A DNA stretch of 64,000 bases from Turbatrix aceti (Eukaryota > Nematoda > Chromadorea > Rhabditida > Panagrolaimidae): positions 8,680,001 to 8,744,000 of the forward strand of contig OZ017766.1 in the NCBI GenBank assembly GCA_963969345.1. Direction: 5' to 3'. Positions 37,401 to 48,773 of this stretch are shown piece by piece; position 1 is the first letter of the stretch; every line of letters begins with the position of its first letter. Under the pieces are notes generated by a model. It was not told the DNA's origin. It saw nothing but the letters and a program-made list of their open reading frames with translations, and did not search any database. The translations under genes and the position numbers were made by a program.

Positions 37401-40400
37401 TTACGTTTTTCTTCACCAGGTGGCCCAATTTGTGCCCAAACGATAAAAAAAAAACTGTTCGTGTTCATTATTTACAAAAACCTTCAAAAATCTCAGCGTT
37501 CGTTAATTTTTTCAACGAATTTCGTGTTCGTAACGCACAAAAACCCAATTTGTTCGTTTTGTTCGCGAACAAATGCAAATGTTCATTTATTCATTTTAAG
37601 TCTGTCTGGAACCTATTTTTGTCTATAGTACCGTAACACCAACGATATTTATTTTTCAGACAAATTAACAAATTCCAAAAACTTACAAAAAATTGTGGAA
37701 AAAAAATAGTTCGTTAATCCGTCCGAGCTAATAAGGTACCTTTAATCTTTTCCCTCAATAAATAGAAGTACATTATGTACCTCGTGATTAGTACCCCTCC
37801 CATGACTACGAGTCATCCATCTAAATCCGGGATAAAGAGAAAGAGTCAGTCATCACCAGACTTATTCAATGGCTTCTAAACTCTCTCTGCGCAATTGCTA
37901 AAATATTTTCTAATGAATGCTAAATACAATTTTATAAATATGAATTTTTTTAGTTAAAGTTATTAAAATAACTTTAACTAAAAAAGTGCATTCCAATGCA
38001 CATTCCAAGAACTTATATGTATATAAAAGTCGTTATCTTTATCTTTATCGTTCCGCAGCCTTTTTTTCCCATTTTGGTCTCCAGTTTCGACCTCCAATGA
38101 CTTTTCTGCAAAGCTTAGCATCCTTCCCATACTATACTGTAATTGAGTCGTAAACAAGTAGTGTAGTAACAACTCAAAATCCATAATCCCCCCCAAAAAA
38201 ATGCTTCCCCTGACAGCAGTACATACATGTTTTTTTTATTCTGTGATAACGCACTTTATGTGTCAGTCTCGGCGCCGCTATGGACCGTTTTTTTTGGTTA
38301 GGTTCGTTCGGAGACGCATGCCCTAACCCTAACCCATCTTCTTCAATGTTTTTCTTCTGTTTCGACCCTATTTATGTAGCCTCGCTCGTGCCGAAAAAAA
38401 AAAACAAGACCCATTTTGTATACAATTCATGGCTAGGGGGCTCGCTATGTGTATGTAGTACTATGGTGTACCACTTACTACTCATCATGTTTATGACCAT
38501 GATAGGTTTGTTAGCAAGAGTCAAAGCAACAACCAACACAACCACCGCCTCGCCTCCTTCCTCCCCCTCCTCATCATCATCCGCCCTCAAACTTGTTTTC
38601 GGTTGTTGTTGTTTGATGTTAGTTAAACACGAAGCTAGGGAATGGATGCAAAAAAAAGAATGATGCAGGGCATTTTTCATGCCCTAAACTAGGCTCGAAG
38701 CAAGCTAAACTAATGATCTGTCGAGAATTTTTGAGACTATATAAATATATATTATGTACAATTTTATTTATGCTCTTTGCAAGTTTGAACTTTCTGAGCA
38801 GGGTGTTGTGCTTCGCGCTTATATTCATATAATATAAGCGGTTCGCTTATTTTGAAATTGACGAAACTTAAAATAATCGGAACAAATTAAAAATTGAACG
38901 CATTTTGACATAAATTTTGTTTATTAAAAAATAAGCAAATCGCTTATTTTTACACATTGATAAGCAGACTGCTTATTTTACCGCTAATATTTTGAAAAAA
39001 AAACTAAATTCAATTGTAGATAAAAACGACAAACAAATTTTCTATTGAGTTTAGTCAATTTCAACATAAACAAAATGCCTATATAAGCGGTTTGCTTATT
39101 TTACCGCTTATATAAGCACGTCGCTTATATTTTGAAATTTACGAAATTCAAATGCAAAATTATTTTGTTTACAAAAAAACTTGAATTTAATTAAATTAAA
39201 AATAAGCGAGCCGGTTATATAACCGAATCGCCTATAAAACCGATATGCAACACCTTGCAACCACCTAGATCTATGAACTATGTACATATTCCAATGTGTC
39301 ACAACATGCGTGGTACTATGTATTAGATTCCGTTACTGTCCCAGCATAGCTAGCATTGGGAATTCTCCAATTCCCAAGGCTAGCTAGTTTCAGTCAGTTC
39401 ATCTTTTAATTGTTTTTGAACAATAGAAATAGTAAATGTACTGTAGTAGTAGCAGTGATGCAATGCCATTTCTATTTGCGTTATCTTCTCTTCAAACAAA
39501 CTACCGGATAAGCTGACATCCTTTCTTGCTTGCTATTCCGACAAAGGCAACAATGGGTCCCCAATGTGTTGTTGTGTGTAGAGATATGTTTCTTTCTCGT
39601 TTCTTATAGTTGGGTACAAAGACAACTCCGGATGAGAGCAAATAGCATTTAAGATAGCATTGATTCGTCCAAGAGAGTATAAATATGTATGACGCTGTTG
39701 TTTTTTTTCATCCTCGAAGAAGAAGAAAGAAAGAAAGACCCAAAACATCCTTAACTCAACCCAACCCAACTCAGTCAGTGGGTGCACAAAAAAAGTGACA
39801 ACAATGACCTCCTGACTTCTTTTCTATTTTTTTCTCAAAAAAAAAACGCACGTCAAATCAGTCGTCGTGTCATGACAGTTTAATGCCAAAGCCAAAGCCC
39901 CGGCGCATGGGTTAACACTGGCACCCGTTGTTGTCCTATATAGCATTTCATTTCGCGCTTCGAACTAAACAAAAAAAAGATTCTCGCCTTTTTTTGTCCG
40001 TGCACTGCTTGCTCGATAAGAAATCTCATGTCCTTCGTTTCCGCTAGAAACGTGTGTCTTCTATTCCTCATTGCGCCATTCTATGTAGTCGCCGAAAAAA
40101 AAAAGGAAAAAAATTTAATTTCGTTCCTTCTCTTTAATCTTTTGTGTTTTTTTTTGTTCGGTGCGCTGGACAAAATCATGACGTGAGTGAGTTTTCGGCA
40201 TTGATACATACATAAATACATATTTACACCACCATGCCAACTGGAGTCAGTCAGGGCCAAGTCTCGGTCTCGTAACCACACCTCCCTCGATGATTTATTT
40301 AGTCATTCATAAATATCCCATATATCTTATGTTTCTCTGTCTGACCGACCGTAACCCCCTCCCCCCTTCATGGATACCGGTTTGTTTCCAAGCTGCGAAT

Positions 40401-43400
40401 AAATAAATCTTTTATAATCCCCATCTATTATAAATTTGGACTAAACAGACATAATTGTGTTTCACTGGGATACACAACATCCCAAATAAATACATAAATA
40501 TCTATTTAGTCCACATAATTTTTTTTGTTCGTTGGCTGGTTGTTTGTGTGTAGTAGTCCAAAAATGGGAGTCTCTTTTTTTTTTAAACTATTTTTTTCGC
40601 CAAAAAGCAATGAATCATGTGTTCTTTGACATGGCCAATGAACTTTTAAAAAATGAGTGATATTCTTTCCATGCGAAATAACGGAACGCTGACATACAAA
40701 GTTCGTGGGGTCAACCAGCTGTTTTTTTTAATAAATAATAATTCTTCTGTCAGCAAAACGTGCCAAAAATTCATTTTTCAAAAAACCTAGACATTTTTTT
40801 TTTCATTCATACAATGGCATGAAACAAAAACGAACGTGAAAACCCTATCACATGCCATAAACTATGAATATAAATTGACTTCCCAGCTAAACCACAAAAC
40901 ATAAGTCTATCCTACCGTACTTAGTTAACTATTAACGAATTCGAGATGACGTCGTCGTGCGAGTCCACTTCACAGTTTCAGTTTCACACCCCTCCTCTAA
41001 AGTTTGTCTATTCATTTCCAGAACGAACCTCTCATCGAAACAAAAAAAAAAGAGACGAGAGACGAAACAAGAAGGGATGCTCCCCGGTCCCAGCAGTCCG
41101 TATGACCGTCATCCTCGCTACCAGTACCAATACCAGTACCAGTACCCCCAACAACTACAACAACAACACTCAGCTTACTTTCCATCGCCTTCTTCGTCGT
41201 CACGTGTTCCAGTAAACAAAACTCAGTCTTCACCTGCTCGATCTGTATCCCCGGGTGGAATGAAGGATCGTGGTGGTGGATACTATCATCGTCCAGCCGG
41301 ATCATCAAATCCTCAGTCACCATTTCACCATGGGAATGGAAACGGTGCATCACCGCAACCAAAACTCTCGACAGCTGGCAGTCTGTTGTTGGGTGCAAGT
41401 GCGGCCCCCCTTGCTGCATCTCTTATCGTTCGATCATCGCCAACCCATCGCCAGGCAGGAGGAGGAGGAGGAGGAGGAACTATGACACCAACACCGACAC
41501 AGGGGGCAGGACCAAATAATCATCACCGCCGCAAGCAACCTCCTATCCCAACCACTGGAACAGCAACAGGAACAGGAACAGGAACATCGACAACGACAAG
41601 TAGTACACCTTCATCGTCACCCAATCGAACAACACAACATACAACGACTACACGTCTTACCAGTGCGACAAATTCACCGCTTGCAGGTGGTAGTAGTAGT
41701 GGAACCTATTTCTATTCTACAACCCAACAATCTGTAATACCCCAACCCCAGCAACAAGCTATACTATCTCCAACATCTCAGGCAACTGCCGCTGCAAAGA
41801 TGGCCGACAACAAGAAAAATCTCTACTTTGACAGGTGGAAAAATAATGCCATGTTTGAAACCGGTACCGAGGATATTACTCCCGAAGAATTGCAAGAATA
41901 CACCGAGGCTTTCAAGATGTTTGACAAAGACAACAGTGGTACGATAGATTCTAAAGAACTCGGAATTGCTATGCGTTCACTTGGACAGAATCCTACGGAA
42001 CAGGAACTTTTGGATATGGTTAATGAAGTTGACATTGATGGATCAGGTGTTATTGAACTCAATGAGTTTTGTCAGATGATGAAGCGGATGAACAAGGAAA
42101 ATGATTCTGAGATGATTCGTGAAGTTGGTTTTTTTAGTGTTTTCTGGGGAAAATTTGGTTGAATCGGATTCTTTCAGGCGTTCAGAGTCTTCGATCGCGA
42201 TGGCAACGGTGTAATCACGGCAGACGAATTTCGGTATTTTATGACCCACATGGGTGAACAATTTACCGACGAAGAAGTCGATGAAATCATTCATGAAGTC
42301 GATATTGACGGTGATGGACAGGTGAGTACAAAAAAAACAACAAAACATAAAAAAAAATTTCAAACTGCGCAAAAAATTGTTCAGTTCAAATTTATGAACT
42401 TTGAAATTTTTGCATGAAAAAAAAACAAACAAACGCGGAAATGATGGCATCATTGGACGCTTTTCTTTTTCCATTTTCTTTGGTTGATGTTTTTTTTTCG
42501 GCACACATGAAAAAAATATATTATTCACTACTCTTCCATTCATTTTCGCTTTTCCTTTCCTTTCTGTTCTTCGTCGTTCACCATGGTGCTAACTAACAAA
42601 CTAACTACGTTAACCGTTAACGACCACCGTCTGTCTTCCGTTTTTTTCGCTCTTCTTCCATGTGCGCCTTTCATTTTCTTTTTTTTTTGAAGATTGAATT
42701 TCTGTAAATTTCCTCACACCATAGCACATATCGCGTTCTTTTTCGGCATTCTTTTTTTGCCGCTGTGTCGGTTCCTTTTTCGTTCACTAACTAACAACGA
42801 ACGAACAAAAAAACCATCGACCGTAGAAAACGTAAAATTTCCTTAATTCAGACGAACAATGCATTCGTCATCATCATCACAAGTTTTTTCTTGTTTTTGG
42901 TGTAAAAAATGTCACGTATACTTTATTATAAATTTCTAATTGGAAAAAAAAGTGGACAACTGACCACAGAAAAATAACAAATTTTTTTTCACCGGTGTCT
43001 GCTTTCGTTTTAGATAAATCACCATCAGATAACGATGATGGAAAAAAAGACCCCGAAAGTTTAATGGATGTAAATGTACTTAAGTGCAAAATTGTCCCCT
43101 GTTCCAAAAAAACAAATTAGTGCAGCATTCCAAAAATTCCTGTTATCATGATTTGTGATTTTTAATTGTTCATTTAAAATCCAAAAAAAAATCCAACAAA
43201 CTTTTTTTGCAATTAACGAAAAACAAAGATTGTAAATAGTCACGTTTTTTTTTCGTTGTTCGTTCGATGAAATAAGCATCTACTATCTACATACGTCACC
43301 TGTGTTGGGTGTTGGCTGGCTGATTGGTTGCCTGATTATCATTAAAAACACGCGTCAGTTCGCAGGAAAAAAAAAGTTTTTTTGCCACGGTCTTCCTTCC

Positions 43401-46400
43401 TTCCTTCAGAAAAAAAAATGATGCGCGCATGCTTTTCTTGCTCGACGATCATCAATCGGCGTATAAAACATACATACCTCAACCCAGCCAGTCAGTCGTT
43501 CTCTGGGGCATCCTGGCATCCTAATTGATGAGTTCCTAATGACCAACTTGCTTCAACGCAATTTTTTTTTCACTCTCTCAAATTTTTTCCTTTCTTCCTT
43601 TTTTCCTCAGTATGTATAAAAATCAGTCAATCGCTCGCTCGCTCGTTCGTTCATTCGTTCGCTCACTCCTCGATCGACGATCGTCTGTCTCATCATGTCA
43701 AATGTCAAGAAATCACTAAATTCCACGCCAATCAGCAGACCAATTGTTCTCCTTCCTTTTTCTACTCCCCTCTGTCCTTTGTTTTTCTCCTCAAAAACAT
43801 TCATTCCTTCCAATTGATTTAAAACTTGTAACAAAGATAGATGACACAAAATACCCTCAAGGAACCGAGAAAAACATTCAGCAGACAAAAAACCCGCCAA
43901 ACTTATCCGTTAGAAAGGGAAAAATAAAAAAAAAAGTTTTGATGTCCTTACTTTTGATGTTCTCGACCGAGGAGCCTCGGTCAGAGTTCATATGCAATTG
44001 TAACAACAAATCATCTTGTTTTACACGTCCTTGACTTGTCTGTCACATTCCAGGATGTTCATCCTTGTCCATTTTGATGGCTCATTTTTTCCAAGGCAAA
44101 AAAATGCAGGAAAAGTAAAAATAAAATTTTTTTGTAATACGGTAACTTTTAGAACGCAAAAAAATGGAAAGATGCAAAAAAATGTTTATCAGTAATTTAA
44201 ATTTCTTTTATTTAATTTCAAAAAAATACGATAATCTAAAAAATTTTTTAACCAAAAAAATGTTTCGAATTTTAAAAATACGATAACTTTCAAATATTTT
44301 TATAATAATTTAAAAAAATGTTTTTTTAGTGTTTTTCAATTAACATTTTCACGCAGTTTCAATTAATTTGCAATTTTCGTAAAAAAAGATTACAACATTC
44401 TGCTTACTAATCAACTAAATATTTTTTTCGAAGAATTTGATATAAATCGGCGAAAAATTTTTATTAGTATTTTTTTGCAAAAAAAAAGAAAGAAAAATTG
44501 AAAAAAAATAAATAAAAAACCTTTAAAAAATTGAAAAAAAAATTTAGCACTTGAAAGTTACCTTTTTGCAAAAAAAAAAGATTTATTTATTGAGTCATAA
44601 CTTTGGGAAATTTTCAACATTTAGAAACAATAAAAAACGAAAAAAAAAATTATTCTTATCGTTCTCAAAAAAATTCGGATTTTGGGAAAGTAAATAAATA
44701 AATATTTATTACAAAACATATAAATTTTTATACATGGGTTAACAGGTTTTATGCTTTATTGGCAATTACATAGCGATTTCTATCGAATAACGCCGATATT
44801 ATTACTTCCATCTGTTTGCAACAAAAATATTTTTTTTACTCAGATCAGAAAAACGAAAGACATCTGGTTGTTTTGGCGCATTTGAGACAAAAAAAAATGT
44901 TGGCTGTGAACAAATAAAAAAAAGAAAAAATCATGACTTTTTATTTTTTATTCACCAATCAAAAATTTGATTTCCTTTTGTTAAACCGATCGTTAGCGCC
45001 CGCTTTTTTCATGCAAAGCCATCGAAAAAATTTTTTTGTAATGTAACTTCCTAGGGGTTTTTTAAAATAATTTTACTCAGAACTTGTTAAATGTAAAAAA
45101 AAAAATAAAATAAAAAAGAACGGAAGGTTTCGAGACAATTTGAGTCATTTTTAAACTAAAGTTCACTCAAATTCAATTTACTTTTTTTATTGCCATGAAA
45201 AATGCAATTTAAAAAACTCCATTGTGAGGGAGAACAGGGAAGAAGAAGTTTTTTTTGTTCTATGGCACGAAAAAAATTTTATATACATATTTTTTGTAAA
45301 ATTCGTAAAAAATGAATTTTTTACTTTTTTTTTGAAAAAAATTTTTACATTTTTTTTTAATAAAAAAAAATTTTTTTTTTAAACAATTTTTTAATTTTAA
45401 TAAAATTTCAGATCAACTACGAAGAATTCGTATCCATGATGAGTTCTTGAAAAAAAAAACAAATGATTCATCCTCAATTATTATTCATCCGTCCGTCGAC
45501 CTTCGTTTTCTGCCGCGAAAAAAACCTAAACACAAACACAAATAAACGAGCATCTCATCAAGCAACGATCCAACGAACAAAATAAGAAATTCCGTAAAAC
45601 TCTTTTTTTTCTCTGATCAACAAAATATAAAAAACGAGGAAAACGAAAAAAAAGTACAGTACAGTACAGTACAGTACACCTCCAGTTCGGGTAACAAATC
45701 TCAACTCTTCTAAATATTTTTTATGGTTTTTTTTATGGCTACAAAAATGATACGCAGTAAACGTGACAATCAATCAACCTGGCAAGCTTATCAAAGACAT
45801 TCTAACATTTTTTTAAAAATAAATTTGCACACACACACACACACTCACTATTATTATGTATTTTTTACCATGTCGCTTGTGATCAATTTAAAATTAACGC
45901 CTAAACGTCATTGATTTTTTTGTTCCATACATATTTTTCAACCCGTCCCACATTATTTTTTTTGTTTTACGTGCTTTTTTCCAAAATCCAAAATTATTAT
46001 AAATAATTGTTGTATTCATTTTTTTTTTACTAATATTTCCCCGTCCATTTCCTGTGATTATTTTTGTTGTTTGTTTCAGGACAAGCAAGAAAGAAAGTAT
46101 ACATAATACATACAACGATTCGTGTATCAAATGTTCAAACATGTTTTTTTTGGTGAAGAAATTGTACTCAATTATAAACGATACATTTCAGTTTTGGTGG
46201 AATTATAAAAAAAGATCGGCCGTGAAATGCAAAAAAATGTAAAAACAATTTCAAATTCGATAAAATCATTGAAAGAACAGTTTTTTGGATCAAAAACGAT
46301 AAAAAAAAATTTTGAAAAACAAAAAAATCTTATTTTATGATAAAAAAGTAACTTTTGTTTCGGAATTTTCGTTGCGAAACCATCGATGATTTAGAAGTAA

Positions 46401-48527
46401 CATTTTTTGCTTGGATTTTGTTACTTTTTTACAACTCACAAGTTTTACGATATTTTTTTCCTAAAACGAAACTTTTTTTGTCATTTTTTGGGCATTTTTG
46501 GGTTTTCTGACTCAAAAATTTTGTTAAAAATGTAGGAAACGTTTTTGAAATCATTTTTCGCGTGTTTTTGATCCAAAATCGGTTGTTGTATTTTTTCAAA
46601 GTTAGTGAATCTTTTTCGAACGATATAAATTTTAGGCAATTAATTTGGGTGTAAAAAACGGTATTTTTCGTTTAAAAGAATAAAAAACCATCCCAAATGT
46701 ACAAAAAATATTTACAAAAATTTTTCTAATAACCAATTTTTCCGCTCGTTCCCAATAATTCAAAATACGTAAAAAAACCATTAAAAAAATAAAACTCACC
46801 CAAATCGAAGAATAAAGAGTAGCAGCGAGTGATAAAAAGTAGCTGACAGCCACGAGGCGCCGGTTTTCAGTGAACATGAATTGGAGATAAGAAAGAGGAC
46901 CCCACAGGAATGAAAAACTAAAAAAAAATAAATATTTACAACAAAAAAAAATAAAATTCGAAAAAAAATGCCAACCTCGCAATAAAGAACACCGATCCAA
47001 GGGTATTGAGCAGGGCAAACTTTCTTGTGGATACCACGAGAATGGGGATAAGCATGCCGGCTGAGACAAAGCAGAATCCCGCCATTGAGATCAGCAGAAA
47101 GAAGAATACGATGCGCTGCAACCTCGATAGTCCACAGACCGTTGTGTCGCTGAACGAAAAGACGCTTGTCGTTTTTCTGAAAAAAAATGGGGGTTAGAAA
47201 ATTATTTTGGATCGCTTTTGGAAAAAAAATGGGGGGGTTGGGTAAGAAAATTATTTTGGGCCGTTTTTGGAAAAAAAATGGGGGAAAAGAAAATTATTTT
47301 GGGTCGTTTTTCGAAAAACAATTTTTGCAAGCGAAAAAATTAAAACAATCGTATTTTAGGAAAAAAAAAGTTGCAAAAAAATTAGGAATTTTTCGCTGCG
47401 AAACTATAAACTTTGAAGTAACATTTTTTGCTTGGATTTTGTTACTTTTTTTTACGATACATAATTTTTACCATATTTTTTTACTAAAACGATACTTTTT
47501 GTGGTTCGTCTTTTTTTTGCCACAAACTGTTTTTTGGAGGTAAAAAACTGCTATCAAAAACTGTAAAAAACAAAAACATTTTCGTTCCGAAACTTTTGAA
47601 AGAGAAGTAACGTTTTTTGCTCGGATTTTGTTTTTTTTTGAGTTTTATGATTTTTTTATTTCAAAAAATGATACTTTTTTTTGTCGTTTTATGCGTTTTC
47701 CAATTTTCAGCAAAAAACGATGAATTAATTTTAAAAAATGCAAAAAATTATTTAAAAAATTATTTACTATTTTTAACCCAGAAAAATTAATTTTTGCGTT
47801 ATTTTTTTTATTTTACGACACGTTATTTTGAGTTTGAGTCCGGGCATAAAAAATCGGTAAATGACCGACAAGTATTTAGAAAAATTTGTGCGCCAACGGC
47901 AGCCAAAAATCTGGGCCAAAAGTTTTTTTGGCTGCCTTGTGGAAAAATCTGTCGAGTCGATAAAAATAAAATGAAATAAAAACTGAAAAAATTATTTTTT
48001 TCATTTTGAAAAATTTTTGATATAAAATCCGTTTTTGAACGATTTTATGCATTCTTTGAAGGAAAAAAACGTTCAAAAAAAGATTTTTTGCATATTTATC
48101 AGTGTTTTTTATTATGAAAAAAAATTGTTGTTTTTTACAAATTTTTATTTTATAAAATGTGAACTACAATTGTTTCAGATTTTTTTGTTTCCGTTGAAAC
48201 ACAGGGTTTTTTTACCTGTCAGACCTAGTTTTCTATTTTTTTTAAATTTTTCGTTCAAATTTTTGGATAAAGCAAAAATTTTTCAAAATTTTTATAAAAT
48301 CCGAACCTGTTCCTGGACGATCCCAGCTGTCCGTTCGAAGACGATCCAGGAATCAGCGATGCATCATCGTCGTCCTTTGGCTGCTGGGAAAACATACTCG
48401 AAAGGCTGTTGATCGAGGATGACATTTTCATGCGAAAATCTCCGCCGCTGGCAACGCTCTGTTTGAGGTTGTCAAAAATTGTTGACTTGGAGCGTTGCTC
48501 GTTGACAAAATCCGCGAGTGAAGACAT
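31421..48527 (-). CDS. SFT2-type Golgi/endosome transport membrane protein, with a 15.1-kb intron
   Basis: Five exons on the minus strand: 48527-48307, 47176-46976, 46917-46800, 31668-31610 and 31526-31421. All junction phases agree and give 234 aa. Seen: a Ser-rich cytoplasmic N-terminus ([11 protein letters not shown]), then four membrane helices: [58 protein letters not shown]; and [20 protein letters not shown]. These are followed by [11 protein letters not shown] and MCSSLVS. Known: SFT2 proteins are ~160-220-aa tetraspan proteins acting in vesicle fusion with the Golgi. The F/Y(V/I)PGG and CSS blocks near the C-terminus are the family signature and complete the part missing from exons 1-3. 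Exon 3 ends in phase 0 after SSIW and exon 4 opens in phase 0 with LKSTIATC, as expected for SFT2. No nearer exon 4 was found, so intron 46799-31669 is inferred; it contains the calmodulin gene. Confidence 0.85.
32036..32105 (-). repeat. Dispersed GTTGCGAAAC repeat, minus orientation (inner edge of the SFT2 intron)
   Basis: Read on the minus strand it contains GGAATTTTCGTTGCGAAACC, ATTTAGAAGTTAC and GTTTTTTGTTCGGATTTTGT. It matches the plus-strand copy at 46356-46425 over about 65 bp with roughly eight differences. It lies about 370 bp upstream of SFT2 exon 4. Confidence 0.7.
32523..32547. repeat. Perfect 11-bp hairpin
   Basis: TTTTGCCAAAG, a 3-nt loop TGG, then CTTTGGCAAAA. Confidence 0.55.
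35232..35650 (+). mobile_element. GTTCG/CGAAC-rich MITE, copy 2 (best-preserved ends)
   Basis: Ends CAGGGATGGGCGAAC and GTTCGCCCATCCCTG are exact inverted copies, giving a 419-bp element. Internal blocks match the copy at 19035-19492 closely. The flanking 8-mers match only at 4 of 8 positions, so a target duplication is not shown here. Confidence 0.85.
36945..37600. mobile_element. Rearranged or decayed GTTCG-family copy
   Basis: It starts near GGGCGGGCGCCCATCCCTTG. CGAACGAACACG, TGTTCGCGAACAATG, TTTACGTTTTTCTTC and GTTCGCGAACAAATG occur along it. A 60-bp imperfect hairpin lies inside (about 37260-37323: GATTTGGACACTGTTAC and GTAACGGTGTCCAAAAT). Boundaries are uncertain. Confidence 0.45.
37946..37985. 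repeat. Perfect 19-bp hairpin
   Basis: The arm TTTTTTAGTTAAAGTTATT, a 2-nt loop AA, then the exact reverse complement. It lies in the giant SFT2 intron. Confidence 0.65.
38816..39242. repeat. Cluster of AAGCGxxxCGCTTAT palindromes
   Basis: At least six related short palindromes occur in 430 bp: ATAAGCGGTTCGCTTAT, AATAAGCAAATCGCTTATTT, GATAAGCAGACTGCTTAT, ATAAGCGGTTTGCTTAT, ATAAGCACGTCGCTTAT and AATAAGCGAGCCGGTTAT. Between them the spacer TTTTGAAATT(G/T)ACGAAA repeats. Confidence 0.7.
39348..39385. repeat. Hairpin AGCTAGC-ATTGGGAATT
   Basis: The left arm AGCTAGCATTGGGAATT pairs with AATTCCCAAGGCTAGCT across a 4-nt loop (CTCC), with one mismatch. Confidence 0.55.
41077..45450 (+). CDS. CAL-1-like calmodulin with long N-terminal extension, nested in the SFT2 intron
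   Basis: Three exons: 41077-42123, 42178-42321 and 45412-45450 (introns 54 bp and 3,090 bp). The protein is 409 aa. Seen: a low-complexity region at 1-260 (Tyr-Gln repeat [10 protein letters not shown], poly-Ser, poly-Gly, TGTATGTGTGT, Gln/Pro stretches), then a calmodulin body with four intact EF-hand loops: [12 protein letters not shown] (283-294), [12 protein letters not shown] (319-330), [12 protein letters not shown] (355-366) and DIDGDGQINYEE (391-402). Known: [23 protein letters not shown] and EFRYFM.HMG are calmodulin/CAL-1 landmarks, and all calcium ligands are present. The start was chosen at the first Met after a TTTCCAG site at 41021, which could be a trans-splice or 5'-UTR acceptor; the frame stays open upstream to 40957. 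An internal Met at residue 242 (MADNKKN) could start a shorter, conventional form. Confidence 0.9.
42322..45411 (+). other. Large last intron of the calmodulin gene
   Basis: 3.1 kb between EF-hand 4's Gln397 and the last 12 residues. It contains A/T tracts, a CGCTCGCTCGCTCGTTCGTT run at 43631-43670, and no ORF with splice partners. The start of the intron (42322-42420) has a normal GTGAGT donor and the end a TTTCAG acceptor. Confidence 0.6.
45541..45546 (+). terminator. Candidate poly(A) signal of the calmodulin gene
   Basis: AATAAA 91 bp after the stop codon. Confidence 0.5.
45655..45679. repeat. Short tandem repeat (TACAG)n
   Basis: About five copies of TACAG (AGTACAGTACAGTACAGTAC). Confidence 0.8.
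45828..45845. repeat. (CA)n microsatellite
   Basis: An uninterrupted run of about nine CA units. Confidence 0.85.
46356..46425 (+). repeat. Dispersed GTTGCGAAAC repeat, plus orientation (outer edge of the SFT2 intron)
   Basis: GGAATTTTCGTTGCGAAACC followed by ATCGATGATTTAGAAGTAAC and CTTGGATTTTGTTAC. It is the inverted partner of 32036-32105 and lies about 380-440 bp inside the donor of SFT2 exon 3. More decayed copies in plus orientation are at about 47378-47455 and 47578-47640, in SFT2 intron 1. Confidence 0.7.
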
Positions 48528-48773
48528 AATTTATCAGTTTAACAAAATAAATAAATACCGATCGATAATTTAAATATTTATAAATTTTTCGTTTGTTCCA
48601 GGACACAAATAAAAAAAGGTAAATATACACAACCAACACAATTATTTTTTTTCGATATAAATATTTGTGCAACGTATATGAATGAATAACAACGAGCGAG
48701 CGAAGAAACAAACGAACGAGGCAAGAAATTTGTAGAATCGGGACATTTTGCCAAAAATTGTGTTGTCAAAATT

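Larger units (their letters stand above)
31669..40956. other. 3' part of the SFT2 giant intron; repeats, no other gene seen
   Basis: On the coding strand of SFT2 this is intron; on either strand I find no exon chain. Contents: one arm of an inverted repeat at 32036-32105, a hairpin at 32523-32547, MITE copies at 35232-35650 and about 36945-37600, hairpins at 37946-37985 and 39348-39385, and a palindrome cluster at 38816-39242. Confidence 0.6.

Noticed and set aside
38319..38335. CCCTAACCCTAACCC telomere-like string
   Set aside because: Only about two units and not the nematode TTAGGC repeat; no array.
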